From Bradyrhizobium guangdongense (GTDB lineage Bacteria; Pseudomonadota; Alphaproteobacteria; Rhizobiales; Xanthobacteraceae), in assembly GCF_004114975.1 (NCBI RefSeq), contig NZ_CP030051.1, positions 5,394,001 to 5,458,000 on the forward strand: DNA of 64,000 nucleotides, in the 5' to 3' direction. Position 1 is the first letter of the stretch; each line of letters begins with the position of its first letter. Both the position numbers and the translations under genes were made by a program. Positions 9,523-18,374 of this stretch are shown piece after piece. The notes beneath the pieces were generated by a model, which ran no database searches, was not told the DNA's origin, and was given only the letters and a program-made list of their open reading frames with translations.

Positions 9523-10396
9523 GGGCAGTCCCCGGATTTGTGATGAACTTGCGGCCGAGCGCACGGCGGCCGAGTTCACCGGCGATGCCGGCAAGGCTGA
9601 AGGTGAGCAGTTCGAACTTGTTCAGATGCACGCGCTCGCGCAAGGGATCGCGCACCTTCAAGAGGCGCACGATGCGGTCGGCGTAGGCCTGGATCACCGC
9701 GACGTCGACGCCGAGGCGGACATCCCTGATCTCGGCAGCGAGTGACCTGCCCTGATTGAGCAGCGCCTCGTTGCGCGCGGCGAGCGACTGCAGGCAGGCC
9801 AGCATCGCCGGCGCCGATTGCGCGAGGCCGAGCTGCTCGACCGAGGCGCCGTGTGCTGCCAGCGCATCGCGCGGCAGATAGACGCGATTGAGCTCGCGAA
9901 AATCCTTGCCGCAATCCTGGAGGTGGTTGTTGATCTGCAGGCCCGCGCAAAGCGCGTCCGACGCCGCCCAGGTCGAGGTGCTCTCGCCGTGGACGTCGAG
10001 CATGAAGCGGCCGACCGGCATCGCCGAATAGCGGCAATAGTGGATGACTTCGTCCCAGCTCTCGTAGCGCAGCTTGGTCACGTCCATGCGGAACGCGATC
10101 AGCACATCGAGCGCGTGGCGCGGCGCCATGCCGCGCTCGGCCAGCGCGCGCCGCAAGGCGACGGCCTCCGTCTGGGTGTCGCCCTTGCCGAGCAGTTCCG
10201 CCTCGAGCAGGTCCAGATAGCGAAGCTTTTCGTCCGCCGGCAGGGTCGCATGGTCGGCGATGTCGTCGGCGGTGCGGACGAAATTGTAATAGGCCAGGAT
10301 CAGCGCGCGATGACGCGGATGAATGATCCAGGACGCGACGGGAAAATTCTCGTCGCGGTCACCCTTGCCGGATCGCAATTCGCTCGCAGAGGTCAT
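9512..10396 (-). CDS. hpnC: hydroxysqualene synthase HpnC
   Basis: HpnC converts presqualene diphosphate to hydroxysqualene. The 294-residue protein has the squalene/phytoene synthase fold with the first Asp-rich motif RTADDIADH (near residue 42) and a diverged second motif NHLQDCGKDF, in which one acidic residue is replaced by Cys, followed by NRVYLPRDAL. It is the first gene of the five-gene operon hpnC-D-E-shc-hpnG. The ATG at 10396 was chosen over an upstream in-frame start that adds an Arg-rich, low-plausibility leader. A promoter is visible about 80 bp upstream. Confidence 0.92.
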   Translation of the reverse strand: MTSASELRSGKGDRDENFPVASWIIHPRHRALILAYYNFVRTADDIADHATLPADEKLRYLDLLEAELLGKGDTQTEAVALRRALAERGMAPRHALDVLIAFRMDVTKLRYESWDEVIHYCRYSAMPVGRFMLDVHGESTSTWAASDALCAGLQINNHLQDCGKDFRELNRVYLPRDALAAHGASVEQLGLAQSAPAMLACLQSLAARNEALLNQGRSLAAEIRDVRLGVDVAVIQAYADRIVRLLKVRDPLRERVHLNKFELLTFSLAGIAGELGRRALGRKFITNPGTAHDA

Positions 10397-10476
10397 CGAG
10401 GGCTGATCAACAATCGTTTGGACAGAAAGGGCTTTTGCGCTCGCGGGCTCATGCCGGCGACGCCGCCGCGGCCCCC

Positions 10477-10504
10477 ATATAGGGGAATACGGCCGCAAAA
10501 CCAA
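10477..10504 (-). promoter_or_regulatory. promoter of the hpnC-D-E-shc-hpnG operon
   Basis: On the minus strand TTGGTT (10504-10499) and CTATAT (10482-10477) are 16 bases apart. CTATAT is the usual alphaproteobacterial housekeeping -10 element. The predicted start is near 10470, giving a leader of about 75 nt before the hpnC ATG. Confidence 0.5.
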
Positions 10505-10542
10505 TCCTGTCTCGCGACGGCAGCCCTTCCCGATCCGGCCTG

Positions 10543-10567
10543 AAAAAGGCGGCCCGCGGCCGCCTTT
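10543..10567 (-). terminator. terminator of the small Cys-containing secreted protein gene
   Basis: Minus strand: GGCGGCC-GCG-GGCCGCC followed by TTTTT. It lies 19 bp beyond the stop of the gene at 10586-10819 and separates it from the hpnC promoter. Confidence 0.85.
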
Positions 10568-10585
10568 GTGGGCCAATGGCCGAAC

Positions 10586-10819
10586 TTACTGGTTATGGTT
10601 CTTCAGGACCTGGTCGCAGGCCTGCGAGATCTTGGCCCGGTTCTCCTTGAGGCAGGCCAGGATGGTGAAATCGCCCTGGTCGATGACCGGACGGCAGTAC
10701 TTCTGCACATCGCGCGTGCAGGCCTTCTGCTCGGCGTCCGTGCCACGCCCCTGCTGGGCGAACGCAGCAGTGGACAGGGTGGCCGACAGCACGGTGAGGG
10801 CGACGAGAAGCTTACGCAT
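10586..10819 (-). CDS. small secreted cysteine-rich-repeat-like protein
   Basis: The 77-residue precursor has a clear Sec signal peptide (MRKLLVALTVLSATLSTAAFA, with cleavage after AFA) and a mature part of about 56 residues with four cysteines, in the pattern CTRDVQKYC...CLKENRAKISQAC. This spacing resembles the cysteine-rich repeat of periplasmic/Golgi-type domains, which suggests disulfide bonds in the periplasm. AAGGAA lies 4 bases before the ATG. It has its own terminator, so it is a separate transcription unit. The function is unknown. It sits between hopanoid genes and could be an envelope accessory protein. Confidence 0.85.
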   Translation of the reverse strand: MRKLLVALTVLSATLSTAAFAQQGRGTDAEQKACTRDVQKYCRPVIDQGDFTILACLKENRAKISQACDQVLKNHNQ

Positions 10820-11293
10820 TGTATTCCTTCATTCTGACGGCAGAATCGCACCGATCCCGGACAGCACAGGGCCGACGGAACAGATTGTTCTGATGGCAAG
10901 TTACCGCGGGATGAGAGCGGCACCGGAGAAGACCACAAGCGCTGGCAAATGCGGCCAAATTGGCGCCGCGCCTGCCAAACCAGGACTTCCCTCAACCTTC
11001 ATTGACAGATGTAAGGGATTGATACTACGTCACAATTCTGGCGCCCGGCGTTTTACTGCATACCTGTTGCAGAGCTGCATCTGTCCGCCCGGCCTTTTCT
11101 GCCAGAAACACCTTGAAACAGAGAGAAATCGGGGCGGGTCGGTGACGGGCCCTCCGGGCGCAAAGCGCCATCAGCCGTCAGGCCTTGAGCCCGGGTGCGC
11201 CTCTTGAACCTGACACCGGCTCACAACACTAAACTTTCGATGTGGCGAGACTGCCCCGTGATCAACGGGGCGTCGTTCCAAAACGGGATATTG
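10820..11293. other. divergent intergenic region with a plus-strand promoter candidate
   Basis: No gene is supported here. TTGACA (11002-11007), a 17-base spacer and CTACGT (11025-11030) form a reasonable alphaproteobacterial promoter pointing to the exported protein gene at 11294, which would have a leader of about 260 nt. The leader region is comparatively A/T-rich around 11000-11060. An open frame on the plus strand (10566-11207) is antisense to the small secreted gene and is not considered real. Confidence 0.45.
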
Positions 11294-11794
11294 ATGATGA
11301 AATTCATTGGACGATCTGAACTGGCAATCAAGGCAGCCGGCATTGGCGCGGCGCTGCTCTTCTCAGTTGCGGCGAGCCACGCCCAGTCGTCCGGACCGTT
11401 CGCCGGCTTCAACGGAGCCTGGAGCGGCACCGGCACGGTGTCGCTGTCCGACGGCTCGACCGAGCGCATCCGCTGCAAGGCCGACTACAAGGTCGCCGGC
11501 ACCGGCCTCAACCTCAAGCAGGCGCTGCACTGCGCCTCCGACAGCTACAAGTTCGACCTCACCAGCGACGTGACCAGCCAGGGCGAGCGGATCTCCGGCA
11601 ATTGGAGCGAATCCAACCGCAACATCTTCGGCAACCTCCAGGGCACCGCCGGCGGGGGCCAGATCGACGTGTTCGTCGAGGCCAACGGTTTTGCCGCCAA
11701 CCTGTCTCTGCGCACCAATGGCGCCAAGCAGACGGTGCAGATCTCGTCCAAGGGCGAGATCCGCGGCGTCAACATCACGATGACCAAGAGCTGA
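11294..11794 (+). CDS. exported protein with C-terminal beta-rich domain, unknown function
   Basis: The 166-residue precursor starts MMKFIGRSE and has a signal peptide ending at SHAQ (about residue 31). The mature part (about 135 residues) is Gly/Ser-rich and beta-strand-like: FNGAWSGTGTVSLSDGSTERIRC, then NLKQALHCASDSYKF, then ISGNWSESNRNIFGNLQG. Two cysteines could form a disulfide. It looks like small periplasmic beta-barrel/lipocalin-like proteins that are common in this group and not characterised. ATG at 11294 or 11297 are both possible; earlier in-frame starts lack a signal peptide at the N-terminus. It is followed by a strong terminator and is convergent with the RND transporter gene. 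Confidence 0.8.
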   Translation: MMKFIGRSELAIKAAGIGAALLFSVAASHAQSSGPFAGFNGAWSGTGTVSLSDGSTERIRCKADYKVAGTGLNLKQALHCASDSYKFDLTSDVTSQGERISGNWSESNRNIFGNLQGTAGGGQIDVFVEANGFAANLSLRTNGAKQTVQISSKGEIRGVNITMTKS

Positions 11795-11820
11795 TCGCCC
11801 GTCACGCTTCCAAGAGGACC

Positions 11821-11855
11821 AAGCCCCCGGTGCTCGCGCGCCCCGGGGGCTTTTT
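11821..11855 (+). terminator. rho-independent terminator
   Basis: The stem AAGCCCCCGG / CCGGGGGC(TT) has a loop of about 10 bases and is followed by TTTTTG. It lies 27 bp after the stop of the exported protein gene and about 40 bp from the convergent stop of the RND transporter gene. Confidence 0.9.
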
Positions 11856-11895
11856 GCTGTGTTTGCTTGCTGCGCGACGCGCTCCACCAAACCGC

Positions 11896-14262
11896 TCAGA
11901 TCGCCGGCTTCTCCGGACCCTGAAGCTTGGCGTGCAGATTGATCAGCCACATTGCCGTCGGCCGCAGGATGAAGAGGTCGGCGACCAGCGCCGCCACCAT
12001 CGAGAAAGCGCTGAGCCAGCCGAACAGCCGCAGCGACGGCAAATCCGAGAACACGGTGACGACGAGGCCGCAGGCCAGCACCACCGTGGTCAGGATCAGC
12101 GCCGGGCCGACCAGCACGGTGGCGCGCTCCACTGCGAGCGCCGAGCCGACGCCGGGCTTGCTCTCCAATCGCAGGCGGTTGAGGAAGTGGATGGTCGCGG
12201 AAAGGCCGAGGCCGAACGAGACGGTGAGCGCGACGACGCTGGCGAATTGCAGCCCCTCGCCCATCGCCCACAGCACCGTGCCCGACATCACCACCGGGAA
12301 GATGCCCGGCAGGATGCAGGCGAACATCACCACCCAGGAACGGAAGGCAAGGCCGATGAAGATCGCAACCAGCGCGAATTCGACGGTGAGGCCGCGGTTC
12401 AGCTTCTCGATCATGCCGGCCGAGTTGCGCGCGGCGATGGCGGCAAGACCGGTGACGGCGATCTCATAGCCGGGATGCTTCTTGCGGACAGCGTCGAGCT
12501 CGGAATCGAGCTTGTCGACGATCGGCAGGAGTTGGCTGGAATCCTTGTCCGGCACGCGGCCGGCCACGACCACAGCGTCCTGCTCGGCGTCGATGAAGCG
12601 CCGCACCAGATGCTCGGGGATCACGCCCACATATTCCTTCAGCGTCGCGACGTCCGCGCTGCCGGCCTTTTCCGCCAGCCAGCGGCGCAGCGTCTCCAGC
12701 GACCAGACGTTGCCGACGCCGGCCGCTTTCTCGACGGTCGCGTGCACGTCAGCGATGGTTTGCAACGTCTCAGGCGAATAGAGCGATTCCCCCTTGGGGA
12801 ACTGGATCAGCACGTTGACCGGATTGGCGCCGGTCAGCTTGGCATCGAGCCGGTTGCTGGCGGCAACCGCCTGACGCTTGTCCGGCACCTGGTCGGCGAG
12901 CCGGTAGCGCGGCTGAAGATTGGCGTAGATGACGCCGAGGCTGGCCACGAACAGCAGCGCGATCAGGCTGAACAGGCCGGGCCGGCCGACCATGCGCACT
13001 GCGATCCAGTAGCAGAAATTGCGCAGCGCCTGCACGCCGGCATCGGCGCTCTGGAACTTGACCGCGAAGATCTTCTCGTTGCGCACGAACAGCACGCCGA
13101 ACACCGGCACCAGCGACAGCACCGTGATCAGCGCGATGATGGTCGCGGCGAGACCGGCCTCGCCGAATTTACGGATCAGGTCGGAATTGGAGAACTGCAG
13201 CGCGATGAAGGAAATGCCGGCGGTGCCGTGCGTCAGCACGCAGGCCGGGCCCACCACCAGCACCGCGTTCTTGAACGCGGTGAACTTGTCCTGGCCGGCG
13301 ATCAGCCGGTCGCGCGCGGCGAAGGTGAGCTGCATCGAGTCCGAGAACGAGATCACCATGATGAGCGGCGTCATCACGTTCAGGAACATGTTGAGATTGA
13401 AGTTGGCCCAGCCGAGCGCGCCGAGCGCGATCAGGATCGCGATCATCGGCGGGAACGCCGCCACCACCATGAACGATATCTTGCGGAAGAAGATGATGGC
13501 GATGATGCAGCCGGCGAGAATGCCGAGGATGTTGTAGGTGAGGCCGTCGCGCTCGACAGCGTTGCGGATCTCGAGCTGCATCACCGGCACGCCGGAGAGC
13601 TGCACGTTGAGCCCGGTGTCGCCGAGATCGTCCTTCATCAGCGCGCGGATGTCGCCGACGACCTTGCCGAGCTTGCTGGAGGCGACCACCTGCGGATCGA
13701 GCGACAGCACGACCAGCGCGAGCGTGCCGTCCTCCGACAGCAGCTTGCCGCGGATGATCTCGTTGTTCTTCACGGTCTCGATGAACTGGTCGTAGGCCGC
13801 CCCCTCGGGCAGCTCGGCCGGAAACAGCGCCGCCGGCAGCTTGCCCGGCGCCGGCGCCTGACGCGCCGAGAACAGCGAAACGAGGCCGCGGGTGCCCTCG
13901 ACCAGTTGCAGATCGGTGACGAAGTCGCGCAGCTTCTCGAGGTTGTTCCGCGCCAGCAGGGTCTTGCCCTCGACCACGACGAGAACGTCGAACTCCTCGG
14001 CCGGGAACTTTTTCGTGACCTCTTCGTACTGGCGGAATTCCTGGGTGTTGGAGCGGAACAGCTGCGAGAGCGAATCGTCGATCTTGATCCGCTCGATGCC
14101 GAACACCGCGGCGACGATCAGCGCGAGCAGGACGATGCAGGAGACGATCGGCGCCCGGACCGCGATCAGCCCGAGGCGCTCCAGCCCGAAGGCGATCGAG
14201 GACGCAGGCCCCTGCTCGACCTTGTCGACATGAACCTCACTCTCGCTGTGCTTTTCGAGCAT
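11896..14262 (-). CDS. hpnN: RND/MMPL family transporter, probable hopanoid transporter HpnN
   Basis: The 788-residue inner-membrane protein has the duplicated RND layout: TM1 near residues 38-58, a large periplasmic loop (about 60-235), a block of about five TM segments (about 240-400), a second TM near 430-450, a second periplasmic loop (about 455-615), and a final five-TM block (about 620-775). Proteins of this class move lipids; in Rhodopseudomonas palustris HpnN is needed to place hopanoids in the outer membrane. Its place between hpnC and hpnP supports that role. It is shorter than HpnN of other phyla as I recall them (about 860-880 residues), so the symbol is given with caution. The start at 14262 follows GAGGAA. 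Confidence 0.75.
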   Translation of the reverse strand: MLEKHSESEVHVDKVEQGPASSIAFGLERLGLIAVRAPIVSCIVLLALIVAAVFGIERIKIDDSLSQLFRSNTQEFRQYEEVTKKFPAEEFDVLVVVEGKTLLARNNLEKLRDFVTDLQLVEGTRGLVSLFSARQAPAPGKLPAALFPAELPEGAAYDQFIETVKNNEIIRGKLLSEDGTLALVVLSLDPQVVASSKLGKVVGDIRALMKDDLGDTGLNVQLSGVPVMQLEIRNAVERDGLTYNILGILAGCIIAIIFFRKISFMVVAAFPPMIAILIALGALGWANFNLNMFLNVMTPLIMVISFSDSMQLTFAARDRLIAGQDKFTAFKNAVLVVGPACVLTHGTAGISFIALQFSNSDLIRKFGEAGLAATIIALITVLSLVPVFGVLFVRNEKIFAVKFQSADAGVQALRNFCYWIAVRMVGRPGLFSLIALLFVASLGVIYANLQPRYRLADQVPDKRQAVAASNRLDAKLTGANPVNVLIQFPKGESLYSPETLQTIADVHATVEKAAGVGNVWSLETLRRWLAEKAGSADVATLKEYVGVIPEHLVRRFIDAEQDAVVVAGRVPDKDSSQLLPIVDKLDSELDAVRKKHPGYEIAVTGLAAIAARNSAGMIEKLNRGLTVEFALVAIFIGLAFRSWVVMFACILPGIFPVVMSGTVLWAMGEGLQFASVVALTVSFGLGLSATIHFLNRLRLESKPGVGSALAVERATVLVGPALILTTVVLACGLVVTVFSDLPSLRLFGWLSAFSMVAALVADLFILRPTAMWLINLHAKLQGPEKPAI

Positions 14263-14334
14263 GCCTTGTCCAGTTCCTCAATCGGCTCTAGCTGTGAGCT
14301 TATTGCGCTCCGCGAACGGCTTGAAAACGCCATA

Positions 14335-14364
14335 CCAATGGGAGGTTTGCCAATGGGAGGCTTG
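14335..14364. repeat. tandem 15-bp direct repeat upstream of hpnN
   Basis: CCAATGGGAGGTTTG (14335-14349) is followed at once by CCAATGGGAGGCTTG (14350-14364), with one mismatch. It lies about 75-100 bp upstream of the hpnN start, inside the 220-bp gap to eutC, where regulatory DNA is expected. Confidence 0.85.
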
Positions 14365-14482
14365 CCCTTTGAAAATGCGCGGAAAATCGCCGGCAGCGGT
14401 TTAGCAGGTCTAAAGCCCCCCTCGCAAGCGCACCAGAGGGCTGCCAACAGATCAAGATGCGGCGATTTCGCCAGAATGCCGG

Positions 14483-15268
14483 TCAATCCGGCTCAGTCGC
14501 GCCGATTCGACGCGGCGCGCGGTCCGCGCTCTCGTCCTTGAGCGCCACGCCCGTGACCTGCCGCGCCAGCCCCTCGCGCACGAGCCAGGCGATCTTGAGG
14601 GCCGCCTCGTCATAGCTCAACCCGGCCTTGTGGATATTCGAGACACAGTTGCGATCGGCGTCGGTCAGGCCGGGCCTGGGCGCAAAGGTCAGATAGGCCC
14701 CGAGGCTGTCGGGCGCCGACAGGCCCGGCCGCTCGCCGATCAGCATCAGGACCATGCGGGCGCCGAGGATAGCGCCGATCTCGTCGGCGAGCGCGACGCG
14801 CGCGCCTGAGGCGACGACGACACGGCCGGTCGCGACGGCCTCGCCCTCGCCGAGCCGCGGCAGCAAGCTTTGCAGCAGCGCGACGGAATGGGCATGGACC
14901 GCGGCGGCCGACAATCCATCGCCGATGACGATCGCAAGCTGGCATGGCGCAATGGCGACCTCCGCCAGCGCCGCAGCGGAGGGGGGATCGAGCTGCCGTC
15001 CGAGATCCGGCCGGCGCAGATAATCGCCGCGATCGGCGGCCCGGCTCGTGACCTCGGTGGCGGCAAGGCCGAGCGCCCTCACCTCGGTCATAAGACGCGG
15101 GCCGTCGAAGACGGCATGTACGGCATCGCGCGCGCGGGCATGGGCCAGCGTGAAATCGAGCAGCGGCTTGGTCGGCAGGCTCGCCCCGCTCCGCCCGAGC
15201 GCAACGCGCGCAGGCGTGAACGATCGGAGGTCGACGGTCGGGCGGGCCGGAACGGGCTTGTCGTTCAT
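14483..15268 (-). CDS. eutC: ethanolamine ammonia-lyase small subunit
   Basis: EutC is the light subunit of adenosylcobalamin-dependent ethanolamine ammonia-lyase, which splits ethanolamine to acetaldehyde and ammonia. The 261-residue protein has family features: [16 protein letters not shown] near residue 35, [14 protein letters not shown] near 120, [21 protein letters not shown] near 180 and the DRNCVSNIH cobalamin-contact region near 215. Its ATG overlaps the hpnP stop by 4 bp (ATGA), so it is translationally coupled to hpnP rather than to its own partner eutB. Confidence 0.93.
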   Translation of the reverse strand: MNDKPVPARPTVDLRSFTPARVALGRSGASLPTKPLLDFTLAHARARDAVHAVFDGPRLMTEVRALGLAATEVTSRAADRGDYLRRPDLGRQLDPPSAAALAEVAIAPCQLAIVIGDGLSAAAVHAHSVALLQSLLPRLGEGEAVATGRVVVASGARVALADEIGAILGARMVLMLIGERPGLSAPDSLGAYLTFAPRPGLTDADRNCVSNIHKAGLSYDEAALKIAWLVREGLARQVTGVALKDESADRAPRRIGATEPD

Positions 15269-16851
15269 TCGGCGGGGACGGACGCTTCGCGCAGCCTGAT
15301 CGAATAGTTCGACGCGTTCTGCTTGCCGCTGGAGGCCGCGCGCGCAAAGGTGATGAGATGATGCGCGATGACGGTGCAGCCGATCAGGCCCTCGATATCG
15401 CCGCGCTTGATGCGCCCCAGCGCGAACTTCCAGAATACGCGCCTGTAGTCGCCGAGAACGCCGACCTTCCAGAAGATGTTGCGCAGCATGACGAGACCGC
15501 GCCGGATGTTCGGCCAGTTCTTCATCTCGTCCGGCACCGGCATCTTGAGGCGGTTCACATAGACGTGGTCGCATTGATGCTGGAAGCGCGCGAATACTTT
15601 CTCGGGCGCGTAGGCGACGTTCATGGCGTGCTTCCAGGACGCCACGACCTCGTCATAGGGCAGCAGGAAGTCGACGTTGGAATCGCGGCCGTCGTCGTCG
15701 AGCAGACGCCCCTCGCGCTCGAGACGATCCCATAGCGGCGTCTTCGGCAAGGCCTGCAGCAGGTTGATGGTGAGCAGCGGAATCCGGGACTCCTCGACGA
15801 AGGCGAGCAGCGCATCAGCCGTGTTCGGCTTGTCGGTGTCGAGCCCCATGATGATGCCCGAGACCACCTCCATGCCGTAGGAGTTGATGGTGCGCACGCC
15901 CTCCAGGATCGGGACCATCATGTTGTGGTCCTTCTGCATCGCTCTCAGCGCATCCGGGTCCGGCGTCTCGATGCCGCAGAAGATGGTGATGAAATAGGCC
16001 TCGCGCATCTTCTCGAGGATCTCAGGGCGCTTGGCGATGTTGAGCGTCGCCTCGCAGGCGAGCCTTGTCACATAGCCGGTCTTCTTCTGCCACTTGATCA
16101 GATGCGGGAGCAGGTCCAGCGCCGCCTTGCGGTTGCCGATGAAGTTGTCGTCGACGAAATAGACGGTGTCGGTCATGCCGCATTCGCGCAGGCGGTCGAG
16201 CTCGGCGATGATCTGCTCCGGCGTCTTGATGCGCGGATTGCGGCCGTACAGGCCGGGGATGTCGCAGAACTCGCACTGATAGGGACAGCCGCTGGAATAC
16301 TGAATGCTGCCGAGGAAATAGCGCTTCACGTCGGCGAGCTCATAGGCCGGGATCGGAAACTCCGTCATCGGCACCCGGTCCTTGGTGGCGAGCACCACCT
16401 GGCTTTCGGGCCGCGAGGTATCGCGCGACAGAATCTCGATCAGCTGGTTGGTGGCATCGCCGAGCTCGCCGACATGGAGATAGTCGAACGAGGGATAATA
16501 GTCGGGACAGGCGCTGACCGAGGGGCCGCCGAGCGCGACCGGCAGATCGAATTCATGGGCACGGCGGCAGATGTCGTTCATCTGCTGGCGCTGGATGTGC
16601 ATGCCGCTGACGAAGACGGCTTCGGCCCATTCGAATTCTTCCTTGGTCGTGCGGCGGAGATTCTCGTCGACGAACTTCACCTGCCACTCCCTGGGCAGGT
16701 AGGCGGAGATCAGCAGCAGCCCCTGCGGCGGCATGAAGGCGCGAACGCCATCGGTCAGCGGATAGGCGTGCTCGAAGGTACCGAACGAGGACGTGTAACG
16801 CGGAAAAACGCAGAGAATCCGCCGCGACGTACCGTTGCTTTCAGCTCGCAT
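15265..16851 (-). CDS. hpnP: hopanoid C-2 methylase, B12-binding radical SAM protein HpnP
   Basis: HpnP methylates the A-ring of hopanoids at C-2. The 528-residue protein has an N-terminal cobalamin-binding-like domain (about 1-150, with [14 protein letters not shown]), then a radical SAM domain with CX3CX2C at Cys189, Cys193 and Cys196 ([15 protein letters not shown]) and the downstream FVDDNFIGN and GIETPD motifs. Overall the sequence closely matches my recollection of R. palustris HpnP from N- to C-terminus. The ATG at 16851 has GGGGGAGCT upstream. It lies between eutB and eutC and overlaps eutC by 4 bp. Related B12 radical SAM methylases of other substrates are the alternative, but less likely in this locus. 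Confidence 0.88.
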   Translation of the reverse strand: MRAESNGTSRRILCVFPRYTSSFGTFEHAYPLTDGVRAFMPPQGLLLISAYLPREWQVKFVDENLRRTTKEEFEWAEAVFVSGMHIQRQQMNDICRRAHEFDLPVALGGPSVSACPDYYPSFDYLHVGELGDATNQLIEILSRDTSRPESQVVLATKDRVPMTEFPIPAYELADVKRYFLGSIQYSSGCPYQCEFCDIPGLYGRNPRIKTPEQIIAELDRLRECGMTDTVYFVDDNFIGNRKAALDLLPHLIKWQKKTGYVTRLACEATLNIAKRPEILEKMREAYFITIFCGIETPDPDALRAMQKDHNMMVPILEGVRTINSYGMEVVSGIIMGLDTDKPNTADALLAFVEESRIPLLTINLLQALPKTPLWDRLEREGRLLDDDGRDSNVDFLLPYDEVVASWKHAMNVAYAPEKVFARFQHQCDHVYVNRLKMPVPDEMKNWPNIRRGLVMLRNIFWKVGVLGDYRRVFWKFALGRIKRGDIEGLIGCTVIAHHLITFARAASSGKQNASNYSIRLREASVPAE

Positions 16852-16991
16852 TCAAGCTCCCCCGCCACGCTCGACCTGGTTGCGGAAATTGCCAGCCAGA
16901 CACATAGCGTAATGCTGCCGCCGGAATTTCTCAATATTGTGGCGCGAGCATAATTCCTGGAAGGACGGATGGTTTCCTTCGCGCCGCGGGG

Positions 16992-18374
16992 TCAGGCGAT
17001 CAGCCGCGCAGCAAAATCGGGCAGCAGGCCTGCATCACCGGCCAGGCGGAAATCAGCGCCTGCGATGCCTGACTGCGCCAGCCAATCGTCGAATTCCGGC
17101 GCGCGGCGCAGGGCGAAGACGTCACGGACATAGAGCGCGTCGTGAAACGACGTCGACTGGTAATTCAGCATGACGTCGTCGGCGCCCGGCACCCCCATGA
17201 TGAAGCTGACGCCGGCGGCGGCGAGCAGCGTCAGCAGATTGTCCATGTCGTCCTGGTCCGCCTCGGCATGGTTGGTGTAGCAGATGTCGACCCCGAGCGG
17301 CAGGCCGAGCAGCTTGCCGCAGAAATGATCCTCCAGCCCCGCCCGGATGATCTCCTTGCCGTCGTAGAGATATTCCGGGCCGATGAAGCCGACCACGCTG
17401 TTGACCAGCAAGGGCGCAAAGGCGCGGGCCACCGCATACGCGCGCGCCTCGCAAGTCTGCTGATCGACGCCGTGATGGGCGTTGGCCGACAACGCCGAAC
17501 CCTGGCCGGTCTCGAAATACATGACGTTCGCGCCGACCGTGCCGCGCTTCTGCGACAGTCCCGCCGCCTGCGCCTCTTTCAGCAGCGCGAGGTCGATACC
17601 AAAGCTTCGGTTGGCGGCCTCGGTGCCGGCGACCGACTGGAAGACAAGGTCGACCGGCACGCCCTGCCCGATCAGCGACAGCGTCGTCGTGACATGGGTC
17701 AGCACGCAGCCCTGCGTCGGGATTTTCAGCCGCGCGACGATTTCATCGAGCAGCCGCAGCAATTGGGCGATCACGGCGGGATCATCGCTCGCCGGATTGA
17801 TGCCGATGCAGGCATCACCGGCCCCGAGCAGCAGGCCATCGAGGATCGAGGCGGTGATGCCCCTCGCATCGTCAAAAGGATGGTTGGGCTGGAGCCGCGT
17901 ACTCATCCGGCCCTTCAGGCCGATGGTGTTACGGAACGCCGTCGTGACCTCGCATTTCCGCGCCGCCAGAATCAGGTCCTGGTTGCGCATCAGCTTCGAC
18001 ACCGCGGCCGCCATCTCGGGCGTGACCCCCGGGGCGAGCTTGCGCAGGACCTCAGGCGTGGCCGCGTCCGACAGCAGCCAGTCGCGGAACGCCCCGACCG
18101 TCAGCGAAGCCACCGGCGCGAACGCCCTGGCGTCGTGGCTGTCGATGACGAGCCGGGTAACCTCGTCGGTCTCATAAGGAATGACGGCCTCGTTGAGGAA
18201 TTGACCGAGGGAGATGTCCGCGAGGGCCATCCGCGCGGCGATCATCTGCTCGGCGCTCCCAGCGGCGAGCCCGGCCAGGCGGTCGCCGGAGCGCGGAGGC
18301 GTGGCCTTGGCCAGGAGGTCGCGCAGGTCGGAGAACGTGTAGGTCGTGGCGTCGATCGTGTGGCGGTAGACCAA
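16992..18374 (-). CDS. eutB: ethanolamine ammonia-lyase large subunit
   Basis: EutB is the catalytic TIM-barrel subunit of adenosylcobalamin-dependent ethanolamine ammonia-lyase. The 460-residue protein begins (M)VYRHTIDATTYTF, the usual family N-terminus, and includes TRLQPNHPFDDARGI, GDACIGINPASD, FQSVAGTEAANRSFGI and GPEYLYDGKEIIRAGLEDHFCGKLLGLPLGVDICYTNHAEAD-type segments. The start is a TTG at 18374, fixed by a perfect AGGAGG six bases upstream; no ATG or GTG fits. It is followed after 140 bp by hpnP and then eutC. No eutA reactivase, transporter or microcompartment gene is in the window. Confidence 0.93.
   Translation of the reverse strand: MVYRHTIDATTYTFSDLRDLLAKATPPRSGDRLAGLAAGSAEQMIAARMALADISLGQFLNEAVIPYETDEVTRLVIDSHDARAFAPVASLTVGAFRDWLLSDAATPEVLRKLAPGVTPEMAAAVSKLMRNQDLILAARKCEVTTAFRNTIGLKGRMSTRLQPNHPFDDARGITASILDGLLLGAGDACIGINPASDDPAVIAQLLRLLDEIVARLKIPTQGCVLTHVTTTLSLIGQGVPVDLVFQSVAGTEAANRSFGIDLALLKEAQAAGLSQKRGTVGANVMYFETGQGSALSANAHHGVDQQTCEARAYAVARAFAPLLVNSVVGFIGPEYLYDGKEIIRAGLEDHFCGKLLGLPLGVDICYTNHAEADQDDMDNLLTLLAAAGVSFIMGVPGADDVMLNYQSTSFHDALYVRDVFALRRAPEFDDWLAQSGIAGADFRLAGDAGLLPDFAARLIA

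Noticed and set aside
10566..11207. Plus-strand open frame of 213 codons in the hpnC/secreted protein region
   Set aside because: It is antisense to the small secreted protein, crosses its terminator and shows no coding character in its second half.
11602..14541. Very long plus-strand open frame (about 979 codons)
   Set aside because: It is antisense to the RND transporter gene, is rich in His, Arg, Asp and Glu in a pattern typical of the opposite strand of high-GC genes, and has no recognisable domain.
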